The notes: a model not told the origin generated them from the letters alone. Shown: positions 7,669-18,671, numbered from the stretch's first letter. The stretch: DNA of 64,000 bases from Salinivirgaceae bacterium (GCA_024405635.1 JAKSOL010000002.1:62001-126000); one strand, 5' to 3'. Numbers and translations: made by a program.

Positions 7669-7690
7669 AGTTTATGGATTGTTATATGTA

Positions 7691-9217
7691 TTACTCAACC
7701 AATACTTTACCAGTCATGTCGGCAGGAACCTCAATGTTCATAAGTTTCAAGATGGTTGGAGCAACGTCGGCCAAAATACCGTTGTTTACTTTTTTGTATT
7801 GCTCGGTAACCACAATAACAGGAACAGGGTTTAGCGAGTGAGCTGTGTTTGGAGTGCCGTCGGCGTTAATAGCGTTGTCGGCATTACCATGGTCGGCAAT
7901 AATAACAACATCGTACTCGTTAGCGGTTGCAGCGTCAACAACCTCTTTTACGCATTGGTCAACAGCCTTAACAGCTTTACCAATAGCTTCGTAAATGCCA
8001 GTGTGGCCTACCATGTCGCCGTTTGCAAAGTTCACTACAATAAAGTCGAATTTTTGGGTGCCGATAGCTTCAACCAATTTGTCTTTAACCTCAAATGCGC
8101 TCATTTCAGGTTTAAGGTCGTAGGTTGCAACTTTGGGCGAAGGGATAAGGATGCGTTCCTCGCCTTCAAATTCTTTTTCGCGACCACCGTTAAGGAAGAA
8201 AGTTACGTGAGCAAATTTTTCGGTTTCGGCGGTGTGAAGTTGTTTCAAACCTTTGTTTGACAAGTACTCAGCCAAAGTGTTTTGTACGTTCTCTTTGTCA
8301 AATAGAATGTTAACGCCAGTAAACGAGGCATCGTAAGGAGTCATGCAGAAGTATTGCAAACCTTTAATGGTATTCATTCCGTTTTCAGGCATGTCTTGTT
8401 GAGTAAGCACAACAGTAAGTTCTTTTGCGCGGTCGTTGCGGTAGTTGAAGAAAATAACAACGTCGCCCTCTTGAATGGTAGCAACAGGTTTGCCAGCAGC
8501 ATCAACGTGAACAATAGGTTTTACAAACTCGTCGGTAACGCCATCGTTGTAGCTCTCTTGCATAGCTTGAACCATGTCGGTAGCAGCTTTACCTTTGCCG
8601 TTAACCATAAGGTCATAAGCTTCGCGCACGCGCTCCCAACGTTTGTCGCGGTCCATTGCGTAGTAGCGACCAATAATTGAAGCAATTGCGCCAGTGTTCT
8701 TTTTTAGTTGGTCTTCAAGTTGTTGAATGAATCCCAAACCGCTTTTTGGGTCAGTATCGCGACCGTCCATAAAGCAGTGTACAAACGATTTGCTGATGCC
8801 GTATTCTTTCGAAATTTCAATTAGTTTGAAAAGATGATCGAGCGAGCTATGAACGCCACCGTTTGATACTAAACCCATAAGGTGAATTTGTTTTCCGTTT
8901 TGTTTTGCGTAGCTATAAGCTTTTACAATCTCTGGGTTTTTAAGAATAGAGTTGTCGGCGCAAGCACGGTTAATTTTTACCAAGTCTTGGTAAACAACGC
9001 GACCAGCACCAATGTTAAGGTGACCAACTTCAGAGTTGCCCATTTGTCCGTCTGGCAAACCAACGTTCTCGCCGCTGGCAAGTAGTTGTGCGTTAGGATA
9101 TTTTGCTATCAAAGCATCGATGTTTGGTGCACCGAACGAGTAGATAGCGTCAGATTTTGTTTTGTTGCCGATGCCCCAACCATCTAGAATCATCAGCATA
9201 GCTTTTTTTGTACTCAT
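7691..9217 (-). CDS. gpmI: 2,3-bisphosphoglycerate-independent phosphoglycerate mutase
   Basis: GpmI interconverts 3- and 2-phosphoglycerate in glycolysis and gluconeogenesis using two Mn ions and a phosphoserine. Asp12 in ILDGWGIG, the catalytic Ser62 in [37 protein letters not shown] and the late ADHGNADN motif are all present. Length 508 is normal. It is a single-gene unit with a terminator downstream and a TACTTTTG promoter element about 65 bases upstream. Confidence 0.97.
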   Translation of the reverse strand: MSTKKAMLMILDGWGIGNKTKSDAIYSFGAPNIDALIAKYPNAQLLASGENVGLPDGQMGNSEVGHLNIGAGRVVYQDLVKINRACADNSILKNPEIVKAYSYAKQNGKQIHLMGLVSNGGVHSSLDHLFKLIEISKEYGISKSFVHCFMDGRDTDPKSGLGFIQQLEDQLKKNTGAIASIIGRYYAMDRDKRWERVREAYDLMVNGKGKAATDMVQAMQESYNDGVTDEFVKPIVHVDAAGKPVATIQEGDVVIFFNYRNDRAKELTVVLTQQDMPENGMNTIKGLQYFCMTPYDASFTGVNILFDKENVQNTLAEYLSNKGLKQLHTAETEKFAHVTFFLNGGREKEFEGEERILIPSPKVATYDLKPEMSAFEVKDKLVEAIGTQKFDFIVVNFANGDMVGHTGIYEAIGKAVKAVDQCVKEVVDAATANEYDVVIIADHGNADNAINADGTPNTAHSLNPVPVIVVTEQYKKVNNGILADVAPTILKLMNIEVPADMTGKVLVE

Positions 9218-9281
9218 ATTGATATAATTAATTAGTAATAAACAAATTACAATTGGTTTGCTTTGCTGGCAAAACCGAGCG

Positions 9282-9289
9282 CAAAAGTA
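9282..9289 (-). promoter_or_regulatory. -7 element of gpmI
   Basis: TACTTTTG on the minus strand, followed by CGC, matches the consensus exactly. The leader would be about 60 bases. The -33 region is weak (TGT at the expected distance). Confidence 0.35.
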
Positions 9290-9372
9290 CTGAAAAAATT
9301 GTTGCTACACATTGGTTTTTCGAGCTAAACAAATGAGCTTATGATGCAAGTTTTGTGGCATTGGCCTTAAGG

Positions 9373-9402
9373 TTTGATAAAAGCGGTTAATAGTTACTTT
9401 TG
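9373..9402 (+). promoter_or_regulatory. Promoter of the DUF819 permease operon
   Basis: TTTG at 9373-9376 and TACTTTTG at 9395-9402 are separated by 18 bases, an excellent Bacteroidetes promoter. The start codon is at 9411, so the leader would be only a few bases long. Confidence 0.55.
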
Positions 9403-9410
9403 CCGCCATT

Positions 9411-10565
9411 ATGACACTAATACTTATTATTTATTTGTTGGCGCCTGTGGCTATTATTTTTGCGTTTCAGCGTTTTAAACTAGCGCAAAAAATAGGCACA
9501 ATAATATTGGCCTACGCTGTGGGCATTGTTTTGGCGCTTACTGGCGCGGTTGAGTTTGATGGCGCCGAGGCTGTGGCTTTTGACAAAATTCAACGAACCA
9601 TAATGAATCTTACTGTTCCGTTGGCCATTCCGCTAATGCTGTTTAATGTCGATTTTAAGCTTTGGACTCGCTCGCTACCAAAAACCATTTGGGCGTTTGT
9701 GGCTGGAATAGTGGCGGTGTTAGTTGCTATTGTGTCGGGGTTTTTCATTTTCCGAAACTCGGGCATCACCGAACTTAACAACGTTGCGGGGCTAATGATG
9801 GGCATTTACTCGGGCGGAACAGTTAACTTTTTTGCATTGGGCGAGGCGCTGAGTGTTAATCCCGAAACCATTGTGTTTGTTTATGCTTTTGAAATGGTTG
9901 TAACCTTTCCGTTTGTGATTTTTATTGCGTCGGGAGGTTATAAATGTTTCCGTAGGTTTTTGCCTTTTGCAACGCAGGCCGATGCTCAAAATTTGCAGCA
10001 AGATAATGTTGATATAAGTATTGAGAGCTATAGTGGAATGTTGCAACCGCGCACTATTGCTCAAATGGCGGTGGCGTTGCTTGTTGCTGTGGCATTTGCT
10101 GGCATTGGTGCAGCATTGTCGCTACTCATTACTGGCAAGTTGAGCGAGTTGGTTGTTATTTTAACAGTTACCACTTTGGCCATTGCAGCATCGTTTATTA
10201 AAAAAATTCGTGCTTTGCCTAAGACTTTTGAACTTGGCATGGTTTTCATTCTAATGTTTAGTGTGGTTGTGGCTTCGCAGTTCGATATTACAACACTTTA
10301 CCGCACTTCGCGTTTGCTCTATTTTATTCTTTACATAATGGTAGTGTCAATTGTGCTACACTTGCTACTATGTAGGTTGTTTAAGATTGAGGGCGATTTG
10401 TTTACAGTGGCAAGTGTTGGTTTGCTATGCTCGCCACCGTTTGTGCCGCCCATTGTAAGCGCAATAAAAAATCCGCGCATGCTTATAAGTGGCGTGGTGA
10501 TTGGCTTGGCAGGTTATGCTGTTGGTACATATTTGGGAATAGCCATTGCTAGCATTTTAAGGTGA
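9411..10565 (+). CDS. DUF819 family integral membrane protein
   Basis: A 384-residue, very hydrophobic protein with about ten to eleven membrane helices and no signal peptide. The segment NVAGLMMGIYSGGTVNFFALGEAL (about residues 123-146, in two parts around the helix break) and the Pro-rich SPPFVPPIVSAIKNP near the C-terminus are typical of DUF819 (YjcL-like) permeases. The substrate is unknown in the family. The stop overlaps the start of the nitroreductase gene by one base, so the pair is an operon from the promoter at 9373-9402. Confidence 0.85.
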   Translation: MTLILIIYLLAPVAIIFAFQRFKLAQKIGTIILAYAVGIVLALTGAVEFDGAEAVAFDKIQRTIMNLTVPLAIPLMLFNVDFKLWTRSLPKTIWAFVAGIVAVLVAIVSGFFIFRNSGITELNNVAGLMMGIYSGGTVNFFALGEALSVNPETIVFVYAFEMVVTFPFVIFIASGGYKCFRRFLPFATQADAQNLQQDNVDISIESYSGMLQPRTIAQMAVALLVAVAFAGIGAALSLLITGKLSELVVILTVTTLAIAASFIKKIRALPKTFELGMVFILMFSVVVASQFDITTLYRTSRLLYFILYIMVVSIVLHLLLCRLFKIEGDLFTVASVGLLCSPPFVPPIVSAIKNPRMLISGVVIGLAGYAVGTYLGIAIASILR

Positions 10566-11089
10566 TGAGAATGGATGCTATTGATGCAATATTGACACGC
10601 GCATCGGTGCGTAAATTTTTACCACAAAAAATTGATGCACAGCAAGTTGAAATGTTACTGCGCGCAGCAATGTCGGCCCCGTCGGCGGGCAACAAGCAAC
10701 CTTGGCAGTTTGTTGTAATTACAAGCCGTGATGTGTTGTTACAGATTTCTGCTCAATTTCCAACGGCGGCTCCGTTAAATTCAGCGCCCCTTGCTATTGT
10801 GGTTTGTGGCGACCTTACCCGAACTTTTTCTGGCGAAGGAATTGATTATTGGGTTGAAGATACTTCAGCGGCTACGCAAAACATACTGCTAGCTGCTCAC
10901 GCTATGAACTTGGGCGCTGTTTGGTGCGGAATATATCCTTTGAGCGAACGTGTAAATTTTTTAAGAACATTGCTGCGTTTGCCTGATAATATTTGTCCGT
11001 TGGGAGTGGTTGCTGTTGGTTATGCGGCCGAAAAAGTTGAACCTAAAGACAAATGGAATACTGCTGCAATTCATTATAATGTTTTTTGA
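10565..11089 (+). CDS. Nitroreductase family flavoprotein
   Basis: A 174-residue FMN-dependent oxidoreductase of the nitroreductase family. The N-terminal ILTRASVRKF supplies FMN-phosphate ligands, AAMSAPSAGNKQPWQFVV is the classic flavin loop, and LAAHAMNLGAVWCGIYP is the dimer and flavin segment. The start is the ATG at 10565, sharing a base with the preceding TGA; an ATG at 10571 is an alternative. AAGG lies shortly upstream. The physiological substrate cannot be deduced; pairing with a DUF819 permease is the only context. Confidence 0.88.
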   Translation: MRMDAIDAILTRASVRKFLPQKIDAQQVEMLLRAAMSAPSAGNKQPWQFVVITSRDVLLQISAQFPTAAPLNSAPLAIVVCGDLTRTFSGEGIDYWVEDTSAATQNILLAAHAMNLGAVWCGIYPLSERVNFLRTLLRLPDNICPLGVVAVGYAAEKVEPKDKWNTAAIHYNVF

Positions 11090-11107
11090 TACTGTTAACT
11101 ATAAACC

Positions 11108-11145
11108 AAAAAGCGCCGCTCATTTTGCAATGAGTGGCGCTTTTT
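11108..11145. terminator. Bidirectional terminator after the nitroreductase gene
   Basis: AAAAAGCGCCGCTCATT at 11108-11124 pairs with AATGAGTGGCGCTTTTT at 11129-11145 with one mismatch, loop TTGC, between convergent genes. Confidence 0.8.
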
Positions 11146-11165
11146 TATTGGTAAAAGTAGTAGGC

Positions 11166-13523
11166 CTATTTTTTTAGTTTAATAACCTCGCCAGCTTTGG
11201 TTTTTAGGTTGTAAACAAAAGTGTTTCCATCTTTTTCGGCAGTAGCGTTGGCAAGTTTAAGCTCGTTTTTGGTTCTGATTTTCAAATCGTTGCCATTGCG
11301 CGATACTATGCGAGCTTCAACAATCTCGTTGTTTTGCCAGTAAATGTCAACTTCAAAAGCACCGCGGGCGCAAAGACCTTTAACGTGGCCGTTTGCAAAC
11401 TTGTCGGGCAAAGCGGGTAACAAAAACAACTCGCCGCCATGGCTTTGCAAAAGTAGTTCGGCAATGCCAGCTGTGCAGCCAAAGTTGCCATCGATTTGAA
11501 AAGGTGGGTGTGCATCAAACAAGTTGGCGTATGTTCCACCTTTGCCCCAAAATCCTTTGGTGTTGCAAAGGTCAAGTTGGTCGGTTATTAGTTTGTAAGC
11601 ATGGTTGCCATCGAGTAGGCGAGCCCAAAGACACACTTTCCAACCCATTGACCAACCGGTCGATTCGTCGGTGCGGTATATCAAACTTTGTTTGGCCGCG
11701 TTAAAGAATTCGGGAGTGTTTGGAGTTATTTCTTCGCCAGGATACAAACCGTAAAGGTGCGACACGTGGCGGTGATGGTCGTCAACACGGTCCCAATCGT
11801 TAAACCACTCTTGCAATTGTCCATGTTGTCCAACTTTTAGAGGCGCCAAGCGCGAACGAAGAAAAGCTATTGAGTCGGCAAATTCGTGGTCAACGTTAAG
11901 TAGAACGGCATCGTTAATAACGTTTGTAAACAATTCGCGAATCATTGAATTGTCCATTGTAACGCCGTAGCAGTTGCTCAGTCCTTGTTGGTATTCGTTT
12001 TCGGGCGAGTAGCTTGGTGCCACAACCATGTAGCCCGAATTTGGGTCTTGTACTAGAAAATCGACAAAGAATTCGGCTGCGCTTTTCATTATTGGATAAA
12101 CGTCTTTCAAGAATTCAATGTCTTGGGTAAAGTTGTATTGTTCTTGCAAATGGCGGCATAGCCAAGCGCAACCAGTGGGCCACATTCCGGCACCTGCGTA
12201 GTCAACAGCGCCTGTTGTGCGCCAAATGTCGGTGTTGTGGTGCACAGTCCAACCGCGCGAGTTGTACATCAATTTAGCGCTTTGTTGTCCGCTAACCGAT
12301 AGTTCGCGAATCATTCGTAAAAATGGCTCGTGAGTTTCGGCAAGGTTGCACACAAGGCTAGGCCAATAGTTCATTTCGGCGTTTATGTTGGTTGTGTATT
12401 TGCTGTCCCAAGCAGCATTTTTGTTTGCATTCCAAATACCTTGTAGGTTGGCGGCTTGTGTGCCAGGCATCGAAGAGGAGATGAGCAGGTAGCGGCCAAA
12501 TTGGAAATATAGTTCAACCAATTGAGCATCGTCGCTGTTTTTAAAGTCGCGCACGCGCTCGTCGGTGTTTTTGGTTGCAAACTGATTGTTACCAAGGTTT
12601 AGTTCAACTCGGCTAAATAGTTTGCGGTATTGCTCAACATGGGCGTTGTGCATATTGGCAAACGATTTGCCTTGAGCTTTTTGCAAAAGAGTCAAACTAT
12701 TGTCAAGTTTTGCATCGTCAATAGTTAGGTAGTCTTTAAAATTGGTAGCAATTGAAATTAAAATTATGGCACTGTTGGCGTTTGAAATTTGCAAAGCGCT
12801 GTCGCCTAGTGCGGTAACCGAACCTCCGTTTGTTTTAATGTCAACAATGGTGCGGAATTTTAGTTTGCTTTCAATGCCTTCAAAATCGTCGCAATGGCCA
12901 TCAATGGTTAGCTGATTGCCTTCGGCTTTTACAGTAAAGTGCTCGGGCGATTTAAAGTATGCGTTAAAGTTTATTTTGCCTTTTTGGTCGGCAGTAAGGT
13001 TAATAACTTCAACATTATCGGCAAACGACGAAATGTAGTTGCGGGTGTAGTTTACGTTGTTGGCTGTAAATGAAGTTGTTACAGTGGCAAGGTTTAAGTC
13101 TAGTTCGCGGTGATAGTTAGTAAACTCAAATTCGCCAAAATCCATAAACAATTCGCCAATAGGTTGGTAGGCTTGTCCGTGGTGAGTTTTTGAAATAATG
13201 TACTGGTCGGCCAAACCTTGCGCCTCGCGATATTTGCCAGCAAACATAAGGTCTTGTATTTCCTTAATGTGCTCGGCTGATTGAGGGTTAATGTTGTTGT
13301 TTGGGCTGCCAGTCCAAAACGAGTCTTCGTTTAGTTGAATACGGTCAATGTTTGCGCCCGAATAAACCATGCCACCAAGTCGGCCGTTGCCTATTGGAAG
13401 AGCGTCGGTCCATTCGCGAGCGGCGTAATCGTAGTTCAGTTTAAGTTCGCGCATCTCGCTTTTGCTTTGGCAACTAGCTAAAAACAATGACGCTAACGCT
13501 GCAATTAAATGGAGTTTCTTCAT
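11166..13523 (-). CDS. GH95 alpha-L-fucosidase lipoprotein
   Basis: A 785-residue enzyme of glycoside hydrolase family 95, inverting 1,2-alpha-L-fucosidases that take terminal fucose from xyloglucan, pectin or host glycans (some members act on galactosides). The start at 13523 gives a signal peptide ending LFLASC with lipidated Cys18; a longer frame to 13568 lacks this fit. [12 protein letters not shown] opens the N-terminal domain. [12 protein letters not shown] carries the two catalytic Asn, SYSPENEY the Glu, and [12 protein letters not shown] the Asp of the known GH95 mechanism. It is a single gene, with no SusCD or other PUL gene adjacent. Confidence 0.92.
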   Translation of the reverse strand: MKKLHLIAALASLFLASCQSKSEMRELKLNYDYAAREWTDALPIGNGRLGGMVYSGANIDRIQLNEDSFWTGSPNNNINPQSAEHIKEIQDLMFAGKYREAQGLADQYIISKTHHGQAYQPIGELFMDFGEFEFTNYHRELDLNLATVTTSFTANNVNYTRNYISSFADNVEVINLTADQKGKINFNAYFKSPEHFTVKAEGNQLTIDGHCDDFEGIESKLKFRTIVDIKTNGGSVTALGDSALQISNANSAIILISIATNFKDYLTIDDAKLDNSLTLLQKAQGKSFANMHNAHVEQYRKLFSRVELNLGNNQFATKNTDERVRDFKNSDDAQLVELYFQFGRYLLISSSMPGTQAANLQGIWNANKNAAWDSKYTTNINAEMNYWPSLVCNLAETHEPFLRMIRELSVSGQQSAKLMYNSRGWTVHHNTDIWRTTGAVDYAGAGMWPTGCAWLCRHLQEQYNFTQDIEFLKDVYPIMKSAAEFFVDFLVQDPNSGYMVVAPSYSPENEYQQGLSNCYGVTMDNSMIRELFTNVINDAVLLNVDHEFADSIAFLRSRLAPLKVGQHGQLQEWFNDWDRVDDHHRHVSHLYGLYPGEEITPNTPEFFNAAKQSLIYRTDESTGWSMGWKVCLWARLLDGNHAYKLITDQLDLCNTKGFWGKGGTYANLFDAHPPFQIDGNFGCTAGIAELLLQSHGGELFLLPALPDKFANGHVKGLCARGAFEVDIYWQNNEIVEARIVSRNGNDLKIRTKNELKLANATAEKDGNTFVYNLKTKAGEVIKLKK

Positions 13524-13652
13524 ACGTTGAATAATTTTAGGTGATGCAAGGTATGATAAAAAAACCAAATGCGCCCATTTGTTAAAAAAATGTTGGACGT
13601 GCGTTTTTTGTGCTCAATTGTTTGTGTTTCACTATAAAACTGCTCAACTCAC

Positions 13653-13684
13653 TTTCGTTTTTTGGCTGCGCCTATTTACCTTTG
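13653..13684 (+). promoter_or_regulatory. Promoter of uvrA
   Basis: TTTCG at 13653-13657 and TACCTTTG at 13677-13684 are 19 bases apart. The -7 match is exact and the -33 approximate. The leader to the ATG at 13713 would be about 22 bases. No LexA-like site was recognised. Confidence 0.4.
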
Positions 13685-13712
13685 CACCGCAAATTTTTTG
13701 AAACATAAGTCT

Positions 13713-16487
13713 ATGGGCAATCAAAATATTGAAATAAAGGGCGCTAGAGTTCATAATTTAAAGAACGTCGATTTGCAAATTCCTCGCAATAAGCTAGTTG
13801 TGATTACTGGTGTGTCGGGTTGTGGTAAGTCGTCGTTGGCATTTGATACACTTTATGCCGAAGGTCAGCGCCGCTATGTTGAGAGCCTTTCAACTTATGC
13901 GCGCCAATTTTTAGGCCGATTTAACAAGCCCGAGGTCGATTTTATTAGAGGCATTCCGCCAGCAATTGCCATTGAACAAAAGGTAAACACCACCAATCCG
14001 CGCTCAACCGTTGGTACTTCAACCGAAATTTACGATTACCTAAAACTGTTGTTTGCGCGCATTGGTAAAACATACTCGCCAGTGTCGGGACAATTGGTAA
14101 AAAAACACACAGTGCAAGATGTGGTTGACTTTTTGCTCTCGTATCCGCAAGGCACAAAAGCAATGGTTATGGCTCCTGTGCTTGTGTCAAAAGACCGCCC
14201 TGCCGACCGCGCCGTTGAAATACTAAAACAGCAAGGATACTCGCGTGTTGAGGTTAATGGCGAGGTGCTTACTGTTGACGAATACAAGCCCAAGAAAAAA
14301 GATTTGCTAAATGTGGTTATTGACCGTGTAATGGCAAATCCAGCGCAAGATAACGTGAGCCGCATTTCCGATTCGGTTCAAACTGCTTTTTTTGAGGGAA
14401 TGGGGCAGTGCATTGTTAAAGTGTATCCAAGTGGTCAAGATGTTGTAACTCAAAGTTTTTCAAATCGATTTGAGGCCGACGGCATGTTGTTTACCGAACC
14501 AACCGAACACCTATTCAGTTTTAACACTCCACTTGGCGCGTGCCCAAAATGCGAGGGCTTTGGTCATGTTATTGGTACCGATCCCGATTTGGTTATCCCT
14601 GATAAGTCGCTCTCAATTTACAACGATGCAGTAGCTTGTTGGCGAGGCGATAAAATGAGCAAGTGGAAAGACCAATTTGTGATGAATAGCGACAAGATTG
14701 ATGTGCCTATTCATAAGGCTATCAGTAAGTTTACGCCCGAGCAGATGGAACTTTTGTGGAACGGAAACAAGTACGTTAAAGGCATAAACCACTTTTTTAA
14801 ATATCTTGAAGAAAACCAGTACAAAATACAATATAGGGTAATGATGTCGCGTTTTCGCGGCCGCACTATTTGCCCCGATTGTAAAGGAATGCGCCTACGT
14901 ACCGAATCAAATTACGTTAAAGTGGGCGGCTACACCATTAGCCAATTGGTTTCAATGCCAATAAGCAAGCTTAATAGCGTGGTTAATAACCTTGAACTTA
15001 CCGAACACGAAACCGAAGTGAGCCAACGTTTGCTCACCGAAATACGCAGTCGCATCGGTTTTTTGAACGATATTGGTTTGGGTTATCTTACACTCAACCG
15101 CGCATCAATGACTTTGAGTGGCGGCGAAAGTCAACGTATAAACCTTGCAACATCGCTTGGCAGCAGTTTGGTTGGTTCGCTCTACATTCTCGACGAACCT
15201 AGCATCGGTTTGCATCCTCGCGATACACAGTTGCTTATCAATGTGTTGCGCAATTTGCAACGTTTGGGAAACACTGTGGTGGTGGTTGAGCACGACGAAG
15301 ATATTATGCGTTGCGCCGATCAGATTATTGATATTGGTCCGCTTGCTGGCCGTCATGGTGGCGAGGTGGTTTTTCAAGGCGACCACAACCAACTCTTGGC
15401 AAGCGATAGCCTAACCGCTCAATACTTAACAGGAAAACTGAAAATTGAAGTGCCTAAATTCCGTCGCAAATGGAATAATTACATTAGTGTTGAGGGAGCA
15501 ACCGAAAATAACCTAAAGAACATTGATGTTAAATTTCCGCTTGGCACAATGACGGTAGTTACTGGTGTGTCGGGTTCGGGAAAATCGACTTTGGTTAACA
15601 AAATTTTGTACACTGCGCTGCGTCGTCACTTTGGCGAATCGACCGATGTGAAGTGCGCATTTAACAAACTGGGCGGCGACTTGCATTTGGTTAATGGTAT
15701 TGAAATGGTTGATCAAAATCCAATAGGAAAATCAAGTCGTTCAAATCCGTGTACTTACATAAAGGCTTTTGATGAGATTCGAAAACTATATGCGTCGCAA
15801 AAAGCTGCCAAGTTAGCTGGGCTCACTGCTGCTCACTTTTCGTTTAACGTTGACGGTGGCAGATGCGACGAGTGTCAAGGCGATGGTTACATTAAAATAA
15901 GCATGCAGTTTATGGCTGATGTTGAGATGGTGTGCGAAAGCTGCCATGGCCAACGATTTAAGCAAACAGTGCTTGATGTTAGGTACAATGGAAAAAACGT
16001 AAACGATGTGCTTGAAATGACTGTGAACGAGGCTATTGAGTTCTTTTCACAAAAGGAAGGTGCTACCGAAAAGAAAATTATTGAGCGCTTGCAACCATTG
16101 GTCGATGTAGGTTTGGGCTACGTTAAACTTGGTCAGGCTTCGAGCACACTAAGTGGCGGCGAAAGTCAACGCATTAAGTTAGCTTCGTTTTTGGCGGCCG
16201 AGCAGGTTGGAAAGCACACCTTGTTCATTTTTGACGAGCCTACAACCGGCTTGCACTTTAACGACATTAGCAAACTGCTTAAAACATTCAATACGTTGGT
16301 ATCTCGAGGTAACTCGCTTATAGTTATTGAGCACAATATGGATGTTATTAAAAGCGCCGACTGGATTATTGACCTTGGTCCCAATGGTGGCGAAAATGGC
16401 GGAAATGTTGTTTGCCAAGGAACTCCAGAGCAAGTGGCACAATGTGAACAATCGGCAACAGGTCAACATTTAAAGTCGGTTTTGTAA
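13713..16487 (+). CDS. uvrA: Excinuclease ABC subunit A
   Basis: UvrA is the damage-recognising ATPase of nucleotide excision repair. Two ABC cassettes are present: Walker A GVSGCGKSSLAFDT in the first and GVSGSGKSTLVNK in the second, each with an LSGGESQRI signature. Two zinc-finger pairs are seen (CPKCEGFGH with CPDCKGMRL, and CDECQGDGY with CESCHGQRF). The start MGNQNIEIKGARVHNLKN at 13713 gives 924 residues, the usual length; the frame is open to 13662 but that would include the promoter. Monocistronic. Confidence 0.97.
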   Translation: MGNQNIEIKGARVHNLKNVDLQIPRNKLVVITGVSGCGKSSLAFDTLYAEGQRRYVESLSTYARQFLGRFNKPEVDFIRGIPPAIAIEQKVNTTNPRSTVGTSTEIYDYLKLLFARIGKTYSPVSGQLVKKHTVQDVVDFLLSYPQGTKAMVMAPVLVSKDRPADRAVEILKQQGYSRVEVNGEVLTVDEYKPKKKDLLNVVIDRVMANPAQDNVSRISDSVQTAFFEGMGQCIVKVYPSGQDVVTQSFSNRFEADGMLFTEPTEHLFSFNTPLGACPKCEGFGHVIGTDPDLVIPDKSLSIYNDAVACWRGDKMSKWKDQFVMNSDKIDVPIHKAISKFTPEQMELLWNGNKYVKGINHFFKYLEENQYKIQYRVMMSRFRGRTICPDCKGMRLRTESNYVKVGGYTISQLVSMPISKLNSVVNNLELTEHETEVSQRLLTEIRSRIGFLNDIGLGYLTLNRASMTLSGGESQRINLATSLGSSLVGSLYILDEPSIGLHPRDTQLLINVLRNLQRLGNTVVVVEHDEDIMRCADQIIDIGPLAGRHGGEVVFQGDHNQLLASDSLTAQYLTGKLKIEVPKFRRKWNNYISVEGATENNLKNIDVKFPLGTMTVVTGVSGSGKSTLVNKILYTALRRHFGESTDVKCAFNKLGGDLHLVNGIEMVDQNPIGKSSRSNPCTYIKAFDEIRKLYASQKAAKLAGLTAAHFSFNVDGGRCDECQGDGYIKISMQFMADVEMVCESCHGQRFKQTVLDVRYNGKNVNDVLEMTVNEAIEFFSQKEGATEKKIIERLQPLVDVGLGYVKLGQASSTLSGGESQRIKLASFLAAEQVGKHTLFIFDEPTTGLHFNDISKLLKTFNTLVSRGNSLIVIEHNMDVIKSADWIIDLGPNGGENGGNVVCQGTPEQVAQCEQSATGQHLKSVL

Positions 16488-16522
16488 TACGATAAAACGG
16501 TAATTATTAGTTGAGTTAAAAT

Positions 16523-16560
16523 ACAAAAGGCTGAACCTTAAACAAGGTTCAGCCTTTTGT
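16523..16560. terminator. Bidirectional terminator between uvrA and the GH51 gene
   Basis: A 17-bp perfect stem, ACAAAAGGCTGAACCTT (16523-16539) with AAGGTTCAGCCTTTTGT (16544-16560), between convergent genes. Confidence 0.85.
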
Positions 16561-16580
16561 TTAATGGTTGTATCAACCGT

Positions 16581-18671
16581 TTACAATTTTATTTTCAGCA
16601 TTGTTAGCGAGTAAGGTGCAAGTTTAAGAGTCATGTTTGACGAAACTTCAACTTGCTCGGTTACAGGCGAAACAGGATGTTGCTCGTAGTTGTTTTCGTC
16701 GTCTTGGTTGCCTTTTAAGGTTACTTTTTCGGCTTGAGGTTTCATGGTTGAGAAACGCGACAAGTCAACCTTTGCAGTTTTTTCGTTTGCAGTAACGTTG
16801 CAAACTTTAACAAATAATTCGCAAGTTTTGGTGTTAAGCACAACCGATTGTTCTTGCAAATATCCATCGCCTTCGCTCTTGTCGGCATTCTCAATGGTAA
16901 CGCAGTCTCCATAGTAGTAGTTTCCGGCCGATTGTCCAAACATTTGTTGAACATAGTAGCTGCAGGTTAAGAATGGACGCTCGTTATCGTAGTAAATCAA
17001 GTCTGGGTTCCAGTTGGTAGCACCTTTGCGAGCAAACAATGGAGCGTACGATGTCATTACAACAATATCGGCATTGCGTTCAACGTGAATCAAATATAGA
17101 GCCTCAGCAAGAGCATCGCCAAGTTGGTTGCCATGCGAGCGTTCTTGTGCTGAGTATTCGCCAAGATAAACTTTGGTTTTGCGGTCGCGTGGGTAAGAGT
17201 CGTATTGACGTGTTTTTAAGAAGTAGCTACGTGGTTCGTAGTAGTGCTCGTCAATAATTGGTATGCCAAGTTCTTCGGCAATTCTCCAACCATTTTCGTA
17301 GTCACCATCAGCATCTTCAGCTTTTTGTTTAGCGTGAGAACCTGGGCCATCGGTACCAACAATTACAATGTCAGGATATTTAGCCATTATTTTGTTGTAC
17401 ATGTATTTGAAGCGCTCTTCAAACTCTGGCGATATTTTTTCTTCGTTACCAATTCCTAAGTATTTCAAACCGAAAGGAGCAGGGTGGCCGGCAGCTGCAC
17501 GTACTTTACCCCATTTGGTGTTGGCATCACCATTTGCCCATTCAATAAGGTCAAGAGCATCTTGTACCCATTCGTCCATATCTTTCATGTCGCAAGCATC
17601 TTGTGCTTGAATTGGATACATGTTCCAGCCACCGTTTGTGCCTTGGCAGTTAACACCGCAAGGAAGAATTGGAACTGGTTGCATGCCCATGTCTTCGCAA
17701 AGTTGGAAGTACTCATAATAACCCAATGCTAACGATTGGTGATATCCCCAAGTGTTTTTTAGTTGTTTGCGGGTTTCTTTTGGACCAACTGAGTTTTTCC
17801 AACGGTATGTGTTCCAAAAACCGTCGCCACCGCCGTGAACAACGCATCCGCCTGGGAAACGCATAAATTTAGGATTCAAAGCCTCAAGAGCTTCAGCAAG
17901 GTCTTTGCGAATGCCATGGCCTTTGTATGTGTCTTGTGGAATAAGCGATACCATATCAATGTCCATCTCGCCATTTGTTCTTACAAGAATTTGCAACGAT
18001 GCTTGTGGGCAGTCGGCTACAGCGGTAAGGGTGACATTGTATTGTTTCCAGTTTTTGTCGGCAACAACAATTGAGTCTTCTGCAATAATTTGAGTTTCAG
18101 TTGGACCGGTTTCAGGGCTCCAGCTGCCTGGTTTTACAACTACAATGCGAACGTCTTTTGCTTCGCCACTAATGTTACGAGCAAAAATTGAGAAGTCGTA
18201 TTTTGCGTCTTTCACCATGCGCATGCCGTCCCAACCGTCGTTTTGCAAGCCGTAGCCTACCCAACCTTTGTAGTCGTAGAATTTGCGGCTACGCTCAATG
18301 TTCAAACGCATGTAATTTGGGTTGTTTGGGTGAATTGGGTTTTGTTGTTTTGCCTCAACCATACCTAGCGAGTGTCCGGGACGAATTATTTTCCATGCTG
18401 TGCTTGGGCCCCAACCATCGCGCTCGTTTGCATTAAACTCAAACGAACCGTTTTGTACCAACTCGGCATTTAAGCCACCGTCGGCCGACGAGCTGATGTC
18501 TTCAAAAAATATACCTAGCAATTCGTCGCTGATTTGCTTTCCGCCTTCGGGCGCTACCATTTTTTCGGCCACTGCAGCAGGGCCTGCAGCTTGTTGACCT
18601 TTGTCCGCATTAGGGACATTGTTGCACGCAACCAAGCCTGCAACCGAGAGTAGTAATAGTGACTTTTTCAT
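16581..18671 (-). CDS. GH51 alpha-L-arabinofuranosidase lipoprotein
   Basis: A 696-residue retaining arabinofuranosidase that would remove arabinose from arabinan, arabinoxylan or similar glycans. The signal peptide ends LVAC (Cys16), so it is a lipoprotein. The N-terminal region (GGLNAELVQNGSFEF) and a carbohydrate-binding-like beta-sandwich (about residues 90-240) precede the catalytic barrel, which holds FMRFPGGCVVHG, the acid/base Glu in YLGIGNEEK and the nucleophile Glu in YLGEYSAQERSHGNQ. The arabinofuranosidase C-terminal sandwich follows. Monocistronic, with a strong promoter at 18707-18735. Substrate specificity is not readable. Confidence 0.92.
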   Translation of the reverse strand: MKKSLLLLSVAGLVACNNVPNADKGQQAAGPAAVAEKMVAPEGGKQISDELLGIFFEDISSSADGGLNAELVQNGSFEFNANERDGWGPSTAWKIIRPGHSLGMVEAKQQNPIHPNNPNYMRLNIERSRKFYDYKGWVGYGLQNDGWDGMRMVKDAKYDFSIFARNISGEAKDVRIVVVKPGSWSPETGPTETQIIAEDSIVVADKNWKQYNVTLTAVADCPQASLQILVRTNGEMDIDMVSLIPQDTYKGHGIRKDLAEALEALNPKFMRFPGGCVVHGGGDGFWNTYRWKNSVGPKETRKQLKNTWGYHQSLALGYYEYFQLCEDMGMQPVPILPCGVNCQGTNGGWNMYPIQAQDACDMKDMDEWVQDALDLIEWANGDANTKWGKVRAAAGHPAPFGLKYLGIGNEEKISPEFEERFKYMYNKIMAKYPDIVIVGTDGPGSHAKQKAEDADGDYENGWRIAEELGIPIIDEHYYEPRSYFLKTRQYDSYPRDRKTKVYLGEYSAQERSHGNQLGDALAEALYLIHVERNADIVVMTSYAPLFARKGATNWNPDLIYYDNERPFLTCSYYVQQMFGQSAGNYYYGDCVTIENADKSEGDGYLQEQSVVLNTKTCELFVKVCNVTANEKTAKVDLSRFSTMKPQAEKVTLKGNQDDENNYEQHPVSPVTEQVEVSSNMTLKLAPYSLTMLKIKL

